Assembly (NCBI RefSeq): GCF_014643635.1
Contig: NZ_BMJV01000008.1
Location: 1-64,000, forward strand
Direction: 5' to 3'
Length of the DNA: 64,000 nucleotides
Origin: Salipiger pallidus
Lineage (GTDB): Bacteria; Pseudomonadota; Alphaproteobacteria; Rhodobacterales; Rhodobacteraceae
Part shown: one piece after another, positions 33,945 through 42,859 of the stretch
Numbering within the stretch: position 1 is the first letter of the stretch
Layout: each line of letters opens with the position of its first letter
Notes under the pieces: generated by a model
What the model saw: only the letters and a program-made list of their open reading frames with translations
Database searches by the model: none
What the model was told of the DNA's origin: nothing
Program-made: the position numbers and the translations under genes

Positions 33945-34916
33945 TTAATTGCCCATACTACCGAGTTCACTGATGCTCACGATCGACGGACCAACAAGGA
34001 TGATCAGAAGCGGTGGCACCGTGAACATCATAGTGGTCAAAGTCATCTTTGTCGGCAGTTTGTTTGCCTTTTCTTCAGCCCGCATGACCCTTTTGTCACG
34101 CATCTCGGACGAGAACACCCGCAGCGCGTCGGCGATCGAGGTGCCGAAGCTGGCCGCCTGGTTCAGCACGGTGACGAAGGAGGCCACGTCCTGCACGCCG
34201 CAGCGTTCGCCCATGTCGTTGAGCACGACGGACTTGTCCTTGCCGGCCTTCATTTCGTGGCTGATGATGTCGAACTCGTCCGCGAGGGCAGGGTAGGAGG
34301 CTCTCAGTTCCGAGCCCACGCGCACGATGGACTGGTCGAGCGACTGGCCCGCCTCGACGCAGACAAGCATCATGTCGAGGGCATCGGGAAAACCATCCTC
34401 GATCTGCTGCTTGCGCTCTTCGACGCGCTTTTTGATCCAGTACTTGGGAGCCATGTAACCGATCGCGCCGGGCCCGACCATGTACATCATCTGCTGCTGG
34501 AGGGTTGCGTCAGGCCCGTCGATGGCCACGAAGTAATAGATCATGCCCGCGCCCAGCAGCCCGAGGCCGAGAACCATCTGCGACAGGTAGTAGAGCCGCA
34601 CGGAATCTCGCGACCGGTAACCCGCCTGAAGCAGCTTGAGGCGGACGGCCCCCAGCTCTTCCTCGCTTTTCGGTTCGAGATACTGCGCATACCTGTTGAG
34701 CTTGGCGTTACGCCGGGTGTCTCGCAGGATCGCCTTGGTTTCGGAGTCGATCTTGGTGCGGCCGCTCTTGGCGAGCTTGTCCATGGGATCGGGCTTCTGG
34801 CCCAGCAGCAGCGGGATGGAGGCGAGGATCAGCACGAGGGCCAGTCCAACGATTGCCATAAGCGGGCCGGTGGGGCCGAACATGTCAACGAGCATCGTGT
34901 TGAGTGTATCGAACAT
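33945..34916 (-). CDS. tadC: TadC, inner-membrane platform protein
   Basis: 323-aa T2SS-F family protein that with TadB forms the inner-membrane platform driven by TadA. Membrane segments near the N-terminus (LMAIVGLALVLILASIPLLL), in the middle (100-150) and at the C-terminus (MFTVPPLLIILVGPSIVSI) frame the cytoplasmic T2SSF domain, which contains GFPDALDMMLVCVEAGQSLD. The start has a ribosome site (GAGAGGGACCGACCC). It lies 13 bp after tadB. Confidence 0.93.
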   Translation of the reverse strand: MFDTLNTMLVDMFGPTGPLMAIVGLALVLILASIPLLLGQKPDPMDKLAKSGRTKIDSETKAILRDTRRNAKLNRYAQYLEPKSEEELGAVRLKLLQAGYRSRDSVRLYYLSQMVLGLGLLGAGMIYYFVAIDGPDATLQQQMMYMVGPGAIGYMAPKYWIKKRVEERKQQIEDGFPDALDMMLVCVEAGQSLDQSIVRVGSELRASYPALADEFDIISHEMKAGKDKSVVLNDMGERCGVQDVASFVTVLNQAASFGTSIADALRVFSSEMRDKRVMRAEEKANKLPTKMTLTTMMFTVPPLLIILVGPSIVSISELGSMGN

Positions 34917-34929
34917 GGGTCGGTCCCTC

Positions 34930-35895
34930 TCAGACTTTGATATTCACGAGCATGCGCATCACGATCAGGTTCACTGCCAGGAAGACCGCCACCACGAAGC
35001 AGGCGGGGATGAACCACGGGTGATCGAGTACCTCGTCGTAATAATGAGGATCGGCCAGCTGGATGACGAGCAGCACGGCCACCGGAAAGCCCGACAGGAA
35101 CTTGCCCGACCATTGAGCCTCGGCGGTGATCGCCTTTACCCGGCGGAACAAGCGGAAGCGGGCGCGGATCACCTTGGCGAGGCCTTCGAGGATTTCGGCA
35201 AGGTTGCCGCCCGACTGCTGCTGGATCGACACGGCAACGGCAAGGAAGCGCAGATCCTGCATGTCGAGCCGTTCGGCCATGTGCTTGAGGCTCTCGCCGA
35301 TGTCGCGGCCATAGGTGGATTCGTCCGAGATGATGCCGAACTCGGTGGCCAGCGGATCCTTGAGCTCACGGCTCACCACGGCGATGGCCGAGCTGAACGG
35401 GTGGCCGACGCGCAGGCTGCGAACCATCAGTTCCACCGCGTCGGGCAGCTGTTCCTCGATCAGGGCAAGGCGCTTCTTGGCCTTGCTGTTGACCCACATG
35501 AAGACGCCGCCGACGCCCATCATCACTGCCATGAGGGCGCGGACGGGCAGGGCGGCCTCGGTGCCGATGGACAGGCCGACGAAGGCAAAGGCGCAAAGAC
35601 CGACCATCATCATGAGAAGCTGGTTCGGGGTGAAAGCAATCGCTGCCTTCTGTGCCCGATCGGCAAGGATGGAGTAAAGCGGAATGCCCCGGTTCTCGAG
35701 ATGCTGGTCCATCTCCTTGCGCAGCTTGGCAAGCACCTCTTCGCGGCTGGTGGTCTTGTCCAGCATCTGAAGGCGGCGGTTCACCTTGTTGTTCAGGCTG
35801 ATGGATTTGCCGAAGGCCACCAGGTAGACACCCTCGACCAGCACCAGCACGCCAAGGAAGATCAGGCCGTATACGATGAGTTCTGCGGACAGCAT
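34930..35895 (-). CDS. tadB: TadB, inner-membrane platform protein
   Basis: 321-aa T2SS-F family protein, partner of TadC. The hydrophobic N-terminal segment IVYGLIFLGVLVLVEGVYLV, the central pair around 92-134, and the C-terminal LVIQLADPHYYDEVL followed by a hydrophobic segment are typical. The T2SSF core reads LPDAVELMVRSLRVGHPFSS and VSIQQQSGGNLAEILEGLAK. It lies 6 bp after tadA and 13 bp before tadC. Confidence 0.93.
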   Translation of the reverse strand: MLSAELIVYGLIFLGVLVLVEGVYLVAFGKSISLNNKVNRRLQMLDKTTSREEVLAKLRKEMDQHLENRGIPLYSILADRAQKAAIAFTPNQLLMMMVGLCAFAFVGLSIGTEAALPVRALMAVMMGVGGVFMWVNSKAKKRLALIEEQLPDAVELMVRSLRVGHPFSSAIAVVSRELKDPLATEFGIISDESTYGRDIGESLKHMAERLDMQDLRFLAVAVSIQQQSGGNLAEILEGLAKVIRARFRLFRRVKAITAEAQWSGKFLSGFPVAVLLVIQLADPHYYDEVLDHPWFIPACFVVAVFLAVNLIVMRMLVNIKV

Positions 35896-35901
35896 GAGCG
35901 G

Positions 35902-37365
35902 TTACTCCGGGCGGAAGGGTTCGTAGATCGACGGTGGCAGATCATAGCCCCACATCTTGAAACGCTCCGAGAAATGCGATCGGACGCCGGTGGCCGTGAA
36001 GTGGCCGATGATCTTGTTGTCGGGCGTGAGACCCACGCGCTGGAAGCGGAACACTTCCTGCATGGAGATGACGTCCCCTTCCATGCCGGTGACCTCGGTG
36101 ATCGAGGTCATGCGGCGCGAGCCGTCCTGCAGGCGGCTGGCCTGCACGATCAGGTGGACCGCCGACGAGATCTGAGACCGCATGGCCTTCAGCGGCATCT
36201 CGATGCCCGCCATGGCGATCATGTTCTCGAGGCGCGAGATGCCGTCTCGGGCGTTGTTGGCGTGGATCGTGGTCATCGACCCGTCGTGGCCGGTGTTCAT
36301 GGCTTGCAGCATGTCGATGACCTCTTCGCCGCGGGTCTCGCCGACGATGATGCGGTCGGGGCGCATCCGCAGCGCGTTCTTGAGGCAGTCGCGCGGGGTG
36401 ACGGCGCCCTTGCCCTCAACGTTGGGCGGGCGGCTTTCCATGCGGCCCACGTGGGACTGCTGCAGCTGAAGTTCCGCCGTGTCCTCGATGGTCAGGATGC
36501 GTTCGCTGTCGTCGATGAACGAGGACAGGGCGTTGAGCGTGGTGGTCTTGCCCGAGCCCGTCCCGCCCGACACGATGACGTTGAGGCGGGTGGCCACAGC
36601 GGCCTGCAGGTAGACGGCCATTTCCTCGGTGAACGCGCCGAAACTCACCAGGTCGTCGATGGACAGCTTGTCCTTCTTGAACTTCCGGATGGAAACGAGG
36701 CTGCCGTCCACCGCGATCGGCGGCACCATGGCGTTGAAGCGCGAGCCGTCCGCAAGGCGGGCGTCGACATAGGGGTTGGATTCATCGACACGGCGACCCA
36801 CGGCCGAGACGATCTTGTCGATGATGCGCATCAGGTGGCGTTCATCCTTGAACGTCACGTCCGACATCTCCAGCTTGCCGGCGCGTTCCACGAAGATCTG
36901 GTGCGGCCCGTTGACGAGGATGTCCGATACGCTTTCGTCTTTGAGCAGCGTCTCGAGCGGGCCGAGGCCCTTCACCTCATCGTAGAGCTCCTGGTTGAGG
37001 GTGGTGCGTTCCTCGCGGTTCAGGACGATGCCCTTCTCGGACAGGGATTCGGTCACGATGGAGCCGATCTCGTCGCGCAGTTCGCGCTCCGAGGCCTGGT
37101 CGATGGCGGAAAGGTTCAGGTTGTCCAGAAGTGCGCGGTGGAGTTCCAGCTTGATCTCGCCCAGCCGCTCCTTGCGCCGCTTTTCCTTGTTCTGTGGCGC
37201 AGCCTCGGCCGGGCGGGCCGGCTTGGGTTTGCGCATGCTCTTGGCAGGTGCGGGAGTGGGCGCGGGCATCGGGATGGCAGACGGCCCGGCGCCCACGGGG
37301 GCGGCCACCTTGTCTGCGGCCTTTTCCACTGCCTTGCCTGCGGACTTCTTGTAACGGGAAAACAT
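35902..37365 (-). CDS. tadA: TadA/CpaF secretion ATPase
   Basis: 487-aa hexameric ATPase of the T2SS-E/VirB11 family that powers Flp pilus assembly. Walker [11 protein letters not shown] near residues 267-276, the Asp box [14 protein letters not shown], and the Walker B/His box [20 protein letters not shown] and SMTTIHANN are intact. An N-terminal low-complexity Ala/Pro/Lys region of about 60 residues precedes the globular domain, as in many alphaproteobacterial CpaF. It sits 17 bp after cpaE and 6 bp before tadB. Confidence 0.95.
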   Translation of the reverse strand: MFSRYKKSAGKAVEKAADKVAAPVGAGPSAIPMPAPTPAPAKSMRKPKPARPAEAAPQNKEKRRKERLGEIKLELHRALLDNLNLSAIDQASERELRDEIGSIVTESLSEKGIVLNREERTTLNQELYDEVKGLGPLETLLKDESVSDILVNGPHQIFVERAGKLEMSDVTFKDERHLMRIIDKIVSAVGRRVDESNPYVDARLADGSRFNAMVPPIAVDGSLVSIRKFKKDKLSIDDLVSFGAFTEEMAVYLQAAVATRLNVIVSGGTGSGKTTTLNALSSFIDDSERILTIEDTAELQLQQSHVGRMESRPPNVEGKGAVTPRDCLKNALRMRPDRIIVGETRGEEVIDMLQAMNTGHDGSMTTIHANNARDGISRLENMIAMAGIEMPLKAMRSQISSAVHLIVQASRLQDGSRRMTSITEVTGMEGDVISMQEVFRFQRVGLTPDNKIIGHFTATGVRSHFSERFKMWGYDLPPSIYEPFRPE

Positions 37366-37382
37366 CGGTAACTAACCTTTTG

Positions 37383-38639
37383 TCAGGCGGCTTCGGCATC
37401 GGACAGGCCGATGGCATGCAGTTCGGCCGCGAGCTTGGCGATATCCTTGCGCAGGGGGTTCTTGGGGGCCTGCTCGGACAGGGGCACACCATGGTCCCCG
37501 GACACGGAGACGGGCTTGCCGCCATCGCTCAGCTGCAGGTCCATCCGGATGCCAAGGCTTTCGGCCATGCGCTTGGCGCGGCTCTTGCCCTGCAGGTCGG
37601 TGAACTTCGGAGCGCGGTTCAGCGCAAAGCGGATCTTTTCGAAGGGCAGTTCCTCGGCCAGCAGCGCCCGCTTCAGGCGCAGGGCGTTCTGCGCCGAGCG
37701 CATGTCGAGATCGACAATGCCGAAGAAGATCTGCGTTTCGTTCAGCACCACCTCGGACCAGTTGGCGAGAATGGAGGGCATGTCCACCACGACGAAGTCG
37801 AAATGCTCGCGGGCCACATCCAGAAGCACCTTCACATCCTCGGAGCTGATCAGGTCCATGGGCACCAGGTCTGAGGGCGAGGTCAGAACCTCAAGCTTGT
37901 TCTGGAAGCTGACGAGGGCTTGGCCGAAACTGTCGCCATCCATGGTTTCTATATCGCTCAGCAGTTCCAGCACCGCCTCGCGCCGGGGCAGATCGAGGTA
38001 GGTCGCCACCGACCCGAACTGCAGGTCGAGATCCAGAAGGCAGACCCGGGGCGGGTTGTCCTTTGTAACATTGGCCAGTTCCCACGCGAGATTCACCGAG
38101 AAGGTGGTGGCACCGCAACCGCCCGCCAGCCCCTGCACACCGATCAGCACGCCATCCCGGCCGCCGTCCAGCTGGACATTGTCCCCGGTGCGGCGCCCGC
38201 GGTGCGGCGCCTCGACCTGCACGGGCAGGGAGGCGCGGCGCATGCGTTCGACCGCGGCGCGCAACTCGCCTTCGGGAAGCGGGTAGGGGACAAATTCATT
38301 GGCACCGCCGCGCAAGAGCTGGTGCAGCGCGGCAGGCGTTACGTCTTCGGCGATCAGGACCACCTTCACATCGCGCTTGCGGGCGGCGGAGATCACCTCG
38401 GCGAGCAGGCCAAGGTGGTCCTCGTCGTCCTCGTCGATGGCAATGGCCACGAACTCGAGGCTGGCGGCGTCAGGCTGGTTCAGGAAGGCAAGGGCTTCAC
38501 CGAAGCCCAGGTCTCCCCATCCCTCGCCGAGCATGTCTTCCATGTCCTCGATGAGAAGGTCGAAGTTCTGCACATTCCGGCTGATCGTGCAGGCCACGAT
38601 CGGGCTTGCTGTATCATGCTGGGCAGTCGTACTCGTCAT
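37383..38639 (-). CDS. cpaE: CpaE/TadZ pilus-localisation ATPase
   Basis: 418 aa: an atypical receiver-like N-terminal domain (about 15-140) and a MinD/ParA-like domain. The P-loop GLAGGCGATT (170-179) lacks both lysines of the deviant Walker A (Ala172, Ala177), a known trend in TadZ/CpaE, so nucleotide hydrolysis may be weak or lost. Other ParA landmarks (CLLDLDLQFGSVATYLDLPR, FVVVDMPSILANW) are kept. The protein positions the Tad machine at a cell pole. A 207-bp gap with a hairpin separates it from the OmpA lipoprotein gene. Confidence 0.92.
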   Translation of the reverse strand: MTSTTAQHDTASPIVACTISRNVQNFDLLIEDMEDMLGEGWGDLGFGEALAFLNQPDAASLEFVAIAIDEDDEDHLGLLAEVISAARKRDVKVVLIAEDVTPAALHQLLRGGANEFVPYPLPEGELRAAVERMRRASLPVQVEAPHRGRRTGDNVQLDGGRDGVLIGVQGLAGGCGATTFSVNLAWELANVTKDNPPRVCLLDLDLQFGSVATYLDLPRREAVLELLSDIETMDGDSFGQALVSFQNKLEVLTSPSDLVPMDLISSEDVKVLLDVAREHFDFVVVDMPSILANWSEVVLNETQIFFGIVDLDMRSAQNALRLKRALLAEELPFEKIRFALNRAPKFTDLQGKSRAKRMAESLGIRMDLQLSDGGKPVSVSGDHGVPLSEQAPKNPLRKDIAKLAAELHAIGLSDAEAA

Positions 38640-38718
38640 TGCCTCACGTCCTCTACCTATTGGGGAAGATCCGGAGGGGGCAAAAGCAGTGATGGATGCT
38701 TCTGCTATCTCCGGTCAG

Positions 38719-38743
38719 CCTGGCCCGACTCGGTCGGGTCAGG
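38719..38743. promoter_or_regulatory. Hairpin in the gap before cpaE
   Basis: CCTGGCCCGA and TCGGGTCAGG form a 10-bp stem with one mismatch and a 5-nt loop, in the 207-bp gap between the OmpA-lipoprotein stop and cpaE start. There is no T-run. It is one of several hairpins in Tad intergenic gaps. Confidence 0.4.
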
Positions 38744-38846
38744 GCTTCCCTACAGGTGTCAGGATCGCGGGAAAACGGGGCGACATTTGGGCCGAAAAAC
38801 CGTAATTGTACGATTTCTTTGGACGATCAAACCCGCAAACGGGACG

Positions 38847-39506
38847 TCATTCTCCGCCGATTGCACCGGTGGTTGTGCCGCGCAGACTGCTCGTCGGTTG
38901 TGCACTGCGGACGTATTCGCGGTAGATCACCTCGGCATACTTGCCATCGAGCACGGTGGGGTGGCCCGCCACGAACCCGGACACTTCCGTGACCGTGCGG
39001 CGGTTGCGCCGCTCGCGCCCATCTGTGTTGATCAGAGGCTGGGTTTCCCCAAAGGACACCACCGCCTCGAGCCGCGAGCGCGAGATGCCGAGGGTGGACA
39101 GGTAGCCGACAACTGCTTGGGCCCGCTTCATGCCAAGCGCCTTGTTGTAACTGGCAGAGCCCACCGCGTCAGTATGCCCGTAGATGCGGAAGCGCACCTC
39201 GGGGAACTGCCTGATCCAGCCGGCCTGTTCGCGCAGGGTGTCCCGGGCACCGGCGTCGAGCGCGGCACTGTTGAAGGCGAAGTTGACCATGCTGGGCACT
39301 TCCTCGGCGAAGCGCTGGCCGAGGTCGAGCACGTAGCTACGATCGCCGTTCATGATCTGGGTGTTGATCATGTTGGCATTGCCGAAGTTGCCGGTATCCG
39401 CGACGGACCCGGCCTCTTCGTAGAACTGGTTGAGCGTGGGGTCGCTGGACGGACCACAGGCGGACAGAAAACCAAGGCCGAGCCCTGCAATGACGATATG
39501 TTTCAT
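38847..39506 (-). CDS. OmpA-family lipoprotein of the Tad locus (CpaD position)
   Basis: 219-aa outer-membrane lipoprotein: lipobox LSAC near residues 14-17, then a short linker and an OmpA-like peptidoglycan-binding domain (VNFAFNSAALDAGARDTLRE, IYGHTDAVGSASYNKALGMK, RRNRRTVTEVSGF). It holds the place of cpaD in the Caulobacter locus. Its role is likely anchoring of the secretin to the cell wall. The ATG at 39506 is taken for the signal peptide; a frame running 100 codons further overlaps cpaC. Confidence 0.88.
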   Translation of the reverse strand: MKHIVIAGLGLGFLSACGPSSDPTLNQFYEEAGSVADTGNFGNANMINTQIMNGDRSYVLDLGQRFAEEVPSMVNFAFNSAALDAGARDTLREQAGWIRQFPEVRFRIYGHTDAVGSASYNKALGMKRAQAVVGYLSTLGISRSRLEAVVSFGETQPLINTDGRERRNRRTVTEVSGFVAGHPTVLDGKYAEVIYREYVRSAQPTSSLRGTTTGAIGGE

Positions 39507-39529
39507 GAGTTCCGCTCTTGTTGTCCGCT

Positions 39530-40948
39530 TCAGTCCATCACGTAGCCATAAGAGCCCGTGAAGTCCTGCTTCGCAACCTCTGCCGCGGCGCCGGTGGTGG
39601 GACGGCGTTCGTCCGAGCTTGTCTTGCCGAAGAGGAACAGGTCCTTCTCGCTCGGGGCGCGGACGCGGTCCGTGGGCAGCACCAGCGCATCGCCCCTGAC
39701 GGGAGTGACGAGATGCGGTGTCACGATGATGACCAGTTCCGACTGCTGGCGTTCGTATTCCGCGCTGCGGAACAGCGCGCCAAGGACCGGGATATCGCCG
39801 AGCCACGGCACCTGGGCGTTGAGGTCGGTGAAGTCGTCCTGAAGCAGGCCAGCGATGGCAAAGCTTTCGCCGTCGCGCATTTCCACGGTCGTGTTTGTTT
39901 CGCGCCGCTGGAACGCGTCGATGGTGATGCCGCCCGTGGTGATGCCGTTGGCGCTGTCGATGGAGGACACCGCTGCCTCGAGCTGCAGGTTGATGAGATC
40001 ACCATCGACCACGGTTGGGATGAAGTTCAGCTCCACGCCGAAGGGCTTGTAGGTGACCGACAGGGTGCCGTCTTCCTGGCTGACCGGAACGGGGTATTCG
40101 CCACCCGCGAGGAAGCTTGCCTCCTGCCCCGAGAGGGCCGACAGGTTCGGCTCGGCCAGCGTACGGACCATGCCCTTGCGTTCCAGCGCCTCGAGCAGAA
40201 CGCCCACCTGGATGGCGCCGTTGAAGCCCAGGAGGAAGGCGCCTTCGGTGCCGTCTGCGGTTTCAACCGGGCTTCCATAGCTGTTGTTGCCATCAAGCCA
40301 CGTTCCGGTTTCAGATCCGACGGTGATCTCGTTGTTGCCAAAGATCGGACCGCCAAAGCTGAGCGAGCTGCGCAGGTTCTTGGCCACGGTGCGCTGCATT
40401 TCGGCGAAACGGACCTTGAGCATGACTTGTTGGACGCCGCCGACGGACATCAGGTTCGACACCCGCTCGGGTGCATAGCGCTGTGCAAGGTCAAGCGCGC
40501 GCTGCAGTTTCTGCGAGCTGGAAACAGTGCCCGACAGCACGATGCCGTCATTGGCGGTGCGGACCTCGATCTTCTCGTTGGGAAGGATCTGGCGCAGGCG
40601 TTCCTTGAACTCCGTGACATCGGCAGCGACGCGCACGTCGACGTTTGTGATCAGCCGCCCGTTGCCGTCGAGAATCGTCAGCGTGGTGGTGCCCGGCGTT
40701 TTGCCCAGCACGTAGATGGTGCGATCCGACAGCGATGAAATGTCGGCGATGGCGGGGTTGGCGATGGAAAGTTCCGCGAAGGGCCGGTCGCTTTCGACCA
40801 CCACCGCGCGGTTCATCGGAACGTTAAGGACGCTTTCGGTGCCGGTCTGGACGACGCGAAGTGCCTCTGCCTGAGCGGTCACGGCCATCGGGCCGACGCT
40901 CAGGGTCAGCCCGAAGAGGGCTGCCTTGATGTACTTGTCGAATGTCAT
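39530..40948 (-). CDS. cpaC: CpaC/RcpA outer-membrane secretin
   Basis: 472-aa secretin that forms the outer-membrane pore for the Flp pilus. Signal peptide (1-28), pilus-secretin N-terminal domain (VPMNRAVVVESDRPFAELSI), BON-like domain (FKERLRQILPNEKIEVRT), and the secretin core with the signature VPWLGDIPVLGALFRS followed by SELVIIVTPHLV. The C-terminal 50 residues are hydrophilic. Length is near average for CpaC. It lies 23 bp before the OmpA lipoprotein gene, and a 244-bp gap with a perfect hairpin separates it from cpaB. Confidence 0.95.
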   Translation of the reverse strand: MTFDKYIKAALFGLTLSVGPMAVTAQAEALRVVQTGTESVLNVPMNRAVVVESDRPFAELSIANPAIADISSLSDRTIYVLGKTPGTTTLTILDGNGRLITNVDVRVAADVTEFKERLRQILPNEKIEVRTANDGIVLSGTVSSSQKLQRALDLAQRYAPERVSNLMSVGGVQQVMLKVRFAEMQRTVAKNLRSSLSFGGPIFGNNEITVGSETGTWLDGNNSYGSPVETADGTEGAFLLGFNGAIQVGVLLEALERKGMVRTLAEPNLSALSGQEASFLAGGEYPVPVSQEDGTLSVTYKPFGVELNFIPTVVDGDLINLQLEAAVSSIDSANGITTGGITIDAFQRRETNTTVEMRDGESFAIAGLLQDDFTDLNAQVPWLGDIPVLGALFRSAEYERQQSELVIIVTPHLVTPVRGDALVLPTDRVRAPSEKDLFLFGKTSSDERRPTTGAAAEVAKQDFTGSYGYVMD

Positions 40949-41130
40949 GTGACCTGCCTCTTGCCACGCCTCGGATTCAGGTCTTGCGCCTGCCTTTTCA
41001 CGAAGCCTGCGTCAGTTTGGCTTTTTTTGCAATAAACAACGGGTTTGGACCGGAGGTTTATGTGGAGATCCCGCAACATGAGCGGAAGTTTACCCGGGTC
41101 TCCCGGAGGCTGACCCTCGGAATGGTGGGG

Positions 41131-41158
41131 CGGCAGGTCAGGCGGTCCTGACCTGCCG
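41131..41158. promoter_or_regulatory. Perfect 12-bp hairpin between cpaB and cpaC
   Basis: CGGCAGGTCAGG/CCTGACCTGCCG with loop CGGT, 34 bp after the cpaB stop and about 180 bp before cpaC. No T-run on the minus strand. A likely mRNA-stability or attenuation element, separating cpaB from cpaC expression. Confidence 0.55.
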
Positions 41159-41192
41159 TCGGCACGCCCCGGAGCAGAGGGGCAGCGCGAGG

Positions 41193-42056
41193 TCAGTTGG
41201 TGCAGGGGATCGGGATGTCGACCACTTCTGCGCCGCGACGCACCCGGGTGCTGCAGACTTCGGGGGTTACCTGCACGACCGCTTCCTGCTGCTGCTGTGC
41301 GACGATGCCCAGCAGGTCGCGCTGGCTCACCTCGATGGCATCGGCGACCGTATCGTCATTGGCGGCCAGAAGCGAAAGGGACAGGCGCCCGGTGCTCTGG
41401 GCCTGGGCAAGGCCGGCGACCTGTTGCGGGCTGATGGCCACGGTGACGGTGCGGGCGATGGTGGCGTCCGAGCTGGCAATGGCAGTCTGGTCAACGGCAA
41501 TGAGGCGCACGCCGCTTTCGATCAGCTTGGTCACGTCGCCTTGCGGCAGGTTCGGATCATTGCCCGGCATGCGGCCGGTCCAGTAGACGTCGACCCGGTC
41601 ACCGGGCCGTAGGAAACCCGACACGCCCGACGCGACGTCCACCTTGATGGCAAAGGCCCGTTCGCCGCGCTTGAGGCGCGTGGTGATAAGGCCCGCGTCG
41701 CCGCCCGGTTCGCTCACGCGGCCGGGGATGAGCGCTTCGAACTGGTCCAGTGCACGCAGGCTGACCCGCAGTGGCTTGCCGTCCTCGAAGAAGGGGTTTG
41801 CCTCGGTAAAGGCGTTCTCGGGCAGAATCTCGGTGGGCCAGGGCGCCAGCTTGACGTCCTCCCTCTTGATGGTTTCGCCGTGCGGAATTGGCTTGGCGGT
41901 AACGTAGACCATGGTGGTGGGGATGGCCGTGACGGCTTTCTGACGCTCCTGGTCGAGGGCGGCTTCGTAGGCCCCGATCTGCTGCTGCGCCATGTGAACC
42001 GCAAGGCCCGCAAGGCCGATGCCTGCAATGAGCACAAGTCCGAATACCAGTCGCAT
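41193..42056 (-). CDS. cpaB: CpaB/RcpC pilus assembly protein
   Basis: 287-aa periplasmic protein with an N-terminal membrane anchor (LVFGLVLIAGIGLAGLAVHM), SAF-type domain (YVTAKPIPHGETIKREDVKL) and RcpC domain (GFLRPGDRVDVYWTGRMPG). CpaB supports the secretin and, through its beta-clip, may bind peptidoglycan. The C-terminus carries two Cys (CSTRVRRGAEVVDIPIPCTN), as in the family. AAGAGGTAATCC precedes the ATG. It is separated by 319 bp from the Flp-like genes upstream. Confidence 0.92.
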   Translation of the reverse strand: MRLVFGLVLIAGIGLAGLAVHMAQQQIGAYEAALDQERQKAVTAIPTTMVYVTAKPIPHGETIKREDVKLAPWPTEILPENAFTEANPFFEDGKPLRVSLRALDQFEALIPGRVSEPGGDAGLITTRLKRGERAFAIKVDVASGVSGFLRPGDRVDVYWTGRMPGNDPNLPQGDVTKLIESGVRLIAVDQTAIASSDATIARTVTVAISPQQVAGLAQAQSTGRLSLSLLAANDDTVADAIEVSQRDLLGIVAQQQQEAVVQVTPEVCSTRVRRGAEVVDIPIPCTN

Positions 42057-42375
42057 GGATTACCTCTTAATGTCTGCCTCGGGGCACCCAGGTCAGGATG
42101 GGCGCTTATGAAGTGTTTTGACAGATGATTGTGGCCGCATCATGCCTCTGAGCGTCAGGTTCCGAGGCGCTTTGTGGCGATGTAACGACGCCGCCCGTTC
42201 AAGGAGCGTGGGTTTTCTGCCGGATTGTGACAGGGCATCGTTGGAGCGAGGGGATTTGATGTTCTGTCGCAGCCGGGCTTTCACGCATGACCCGGCAGAC
42301 AGCTGGAGGCTCAGCCTTCAGGGGCCCCGTGTTACGGGCGAGCCATTCTGCTGAAGCGATGATCTGAATGTCGCT
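42057..42375. other. Gap between second Flp-like gene and cpaB
   Basis: 319 bp. The 8-bp inverted repeat CTGAAGCG/CGCTTCAG (42351-42379) spans the stop codon of the upstream pilin-like gene. The remainder is gene-free as far as I can see and is a possible site of a second promoter for cpaB and the downstream genes. Confidence 0.4.
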
Positions 42376-42573
42376 TCAGTCGGCGTGTCCGTTCAGCTCC
42401 TCGCCGTAGGCGGCGATGGCGGCGCCAGTAGAGCTTTCGACTTCGGCTGCGCTTTCCCGTAGTTCTGCCAGACCGATTACCGAAAAGCTGACGATCGCGG
42501 CGGTCAGCAGCAGCCAGTCCAAGGTGACGGCGCCCGTCTCATCGAGGACGAAATTTATCAAAACTCGACGCAT
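42376..42573 (-). CDS. Second Flp-like pilin (65 aa)
   Basis: Small single-membrane-span protein with a Flp-type leader. MRRVLINFVLDETG is followed by AVTLDWLLLTAAIVSFSVIG, so the predicted cut is after Gly14, with Asp19 at the fifth mature position where type IV pilins have Glu. The C-terminal part is acidic (AELRESAAEVESSTG). It is close in layout to the flp gene 103 bp upstream, but the sequence is diverged. Likely a minor pilin. The ATG at 42573 has GGTGA four nt upstream; a TTG start seven codons earlier is possible. Confidence 0.75.
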   Translation of the reverse strand: MRRVLINFVLDETGAVTLDWLLLTAAIVSFSVIGLAELRESAAEVESSTGAAIAAYGEELNGHAD

Positions 42574-42604
42574 CAGATCACCATTCTCACACAAGTAAGA
42601 ACAC

Positions 42605-42625
42605 CAGGCCGCAAAAAACGGCCTG
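42605..42625. promoter_or_regulatory. Hairpin between flp and the second Flp-like gene
   Basis: CAGGCCG/CGGCCTG stem with loop CAAAAAA on the plus strand (TTTTTTG on the transcribed strand), in the 103-bp gap. It can act as a partial terminator or stabiliser that lets the major pilin be made in excess of the assembly proteins. Confidence 0.5.
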
Positions 42626-42676
42626 ATGAAGCAAATCAGATATCAGGCGGGCAAAAGCCGAACTTCCCGAAAAGCC

Positions 42677-42859
42677 TTAGTCGGGCATCGCGCCAGTCGT
42701 GATGCCGGTGGAGATGTCGGCAATCATGTCGCTGGCCGCAGTATCGATGGTCGACAGGGCGCCGATTGCCATGGCCACAACTGCTGCGGTCAGCACGACC
42801 CAGTCAACGGTCACTGCGCCGTCTTCTTCGTTGCGGAAATTCTTGATGAAGTTAAGCAT
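42677..42859 (-). CDS. flp: Flp family type IVb major pilin
   Basis: 60-aa prepilin. Leader MLNFIKNFRNEEDG, then the mature N-terminal membrane helix AVTVDWVVLTAAVVAMAIGA. Cleavage is predicted after Gly14. Asp19 replaces the usual Glu5, and the next residue is Trp rather than the Tyr of EY. GGAGAGAGAC precedes the ATG. First gene of the Tad locus; the 356 bp upstream is AT-rich and holds the promoter. Confidence 0.92.
   Translation of the reverse strand: MLNFIKNFRNEEDGAVTVDWVVLTAAVVAMAIGALSTIDTAASDMIADISTGITTGAMPD

Noticed and set aside
34636-37371. 911-codon plus-strand frame across tadA and tadB
   Set aside because: Longest open frame in the region but antisense to two clear Tad genes; His/Asp/Val-rich composition without motifs.
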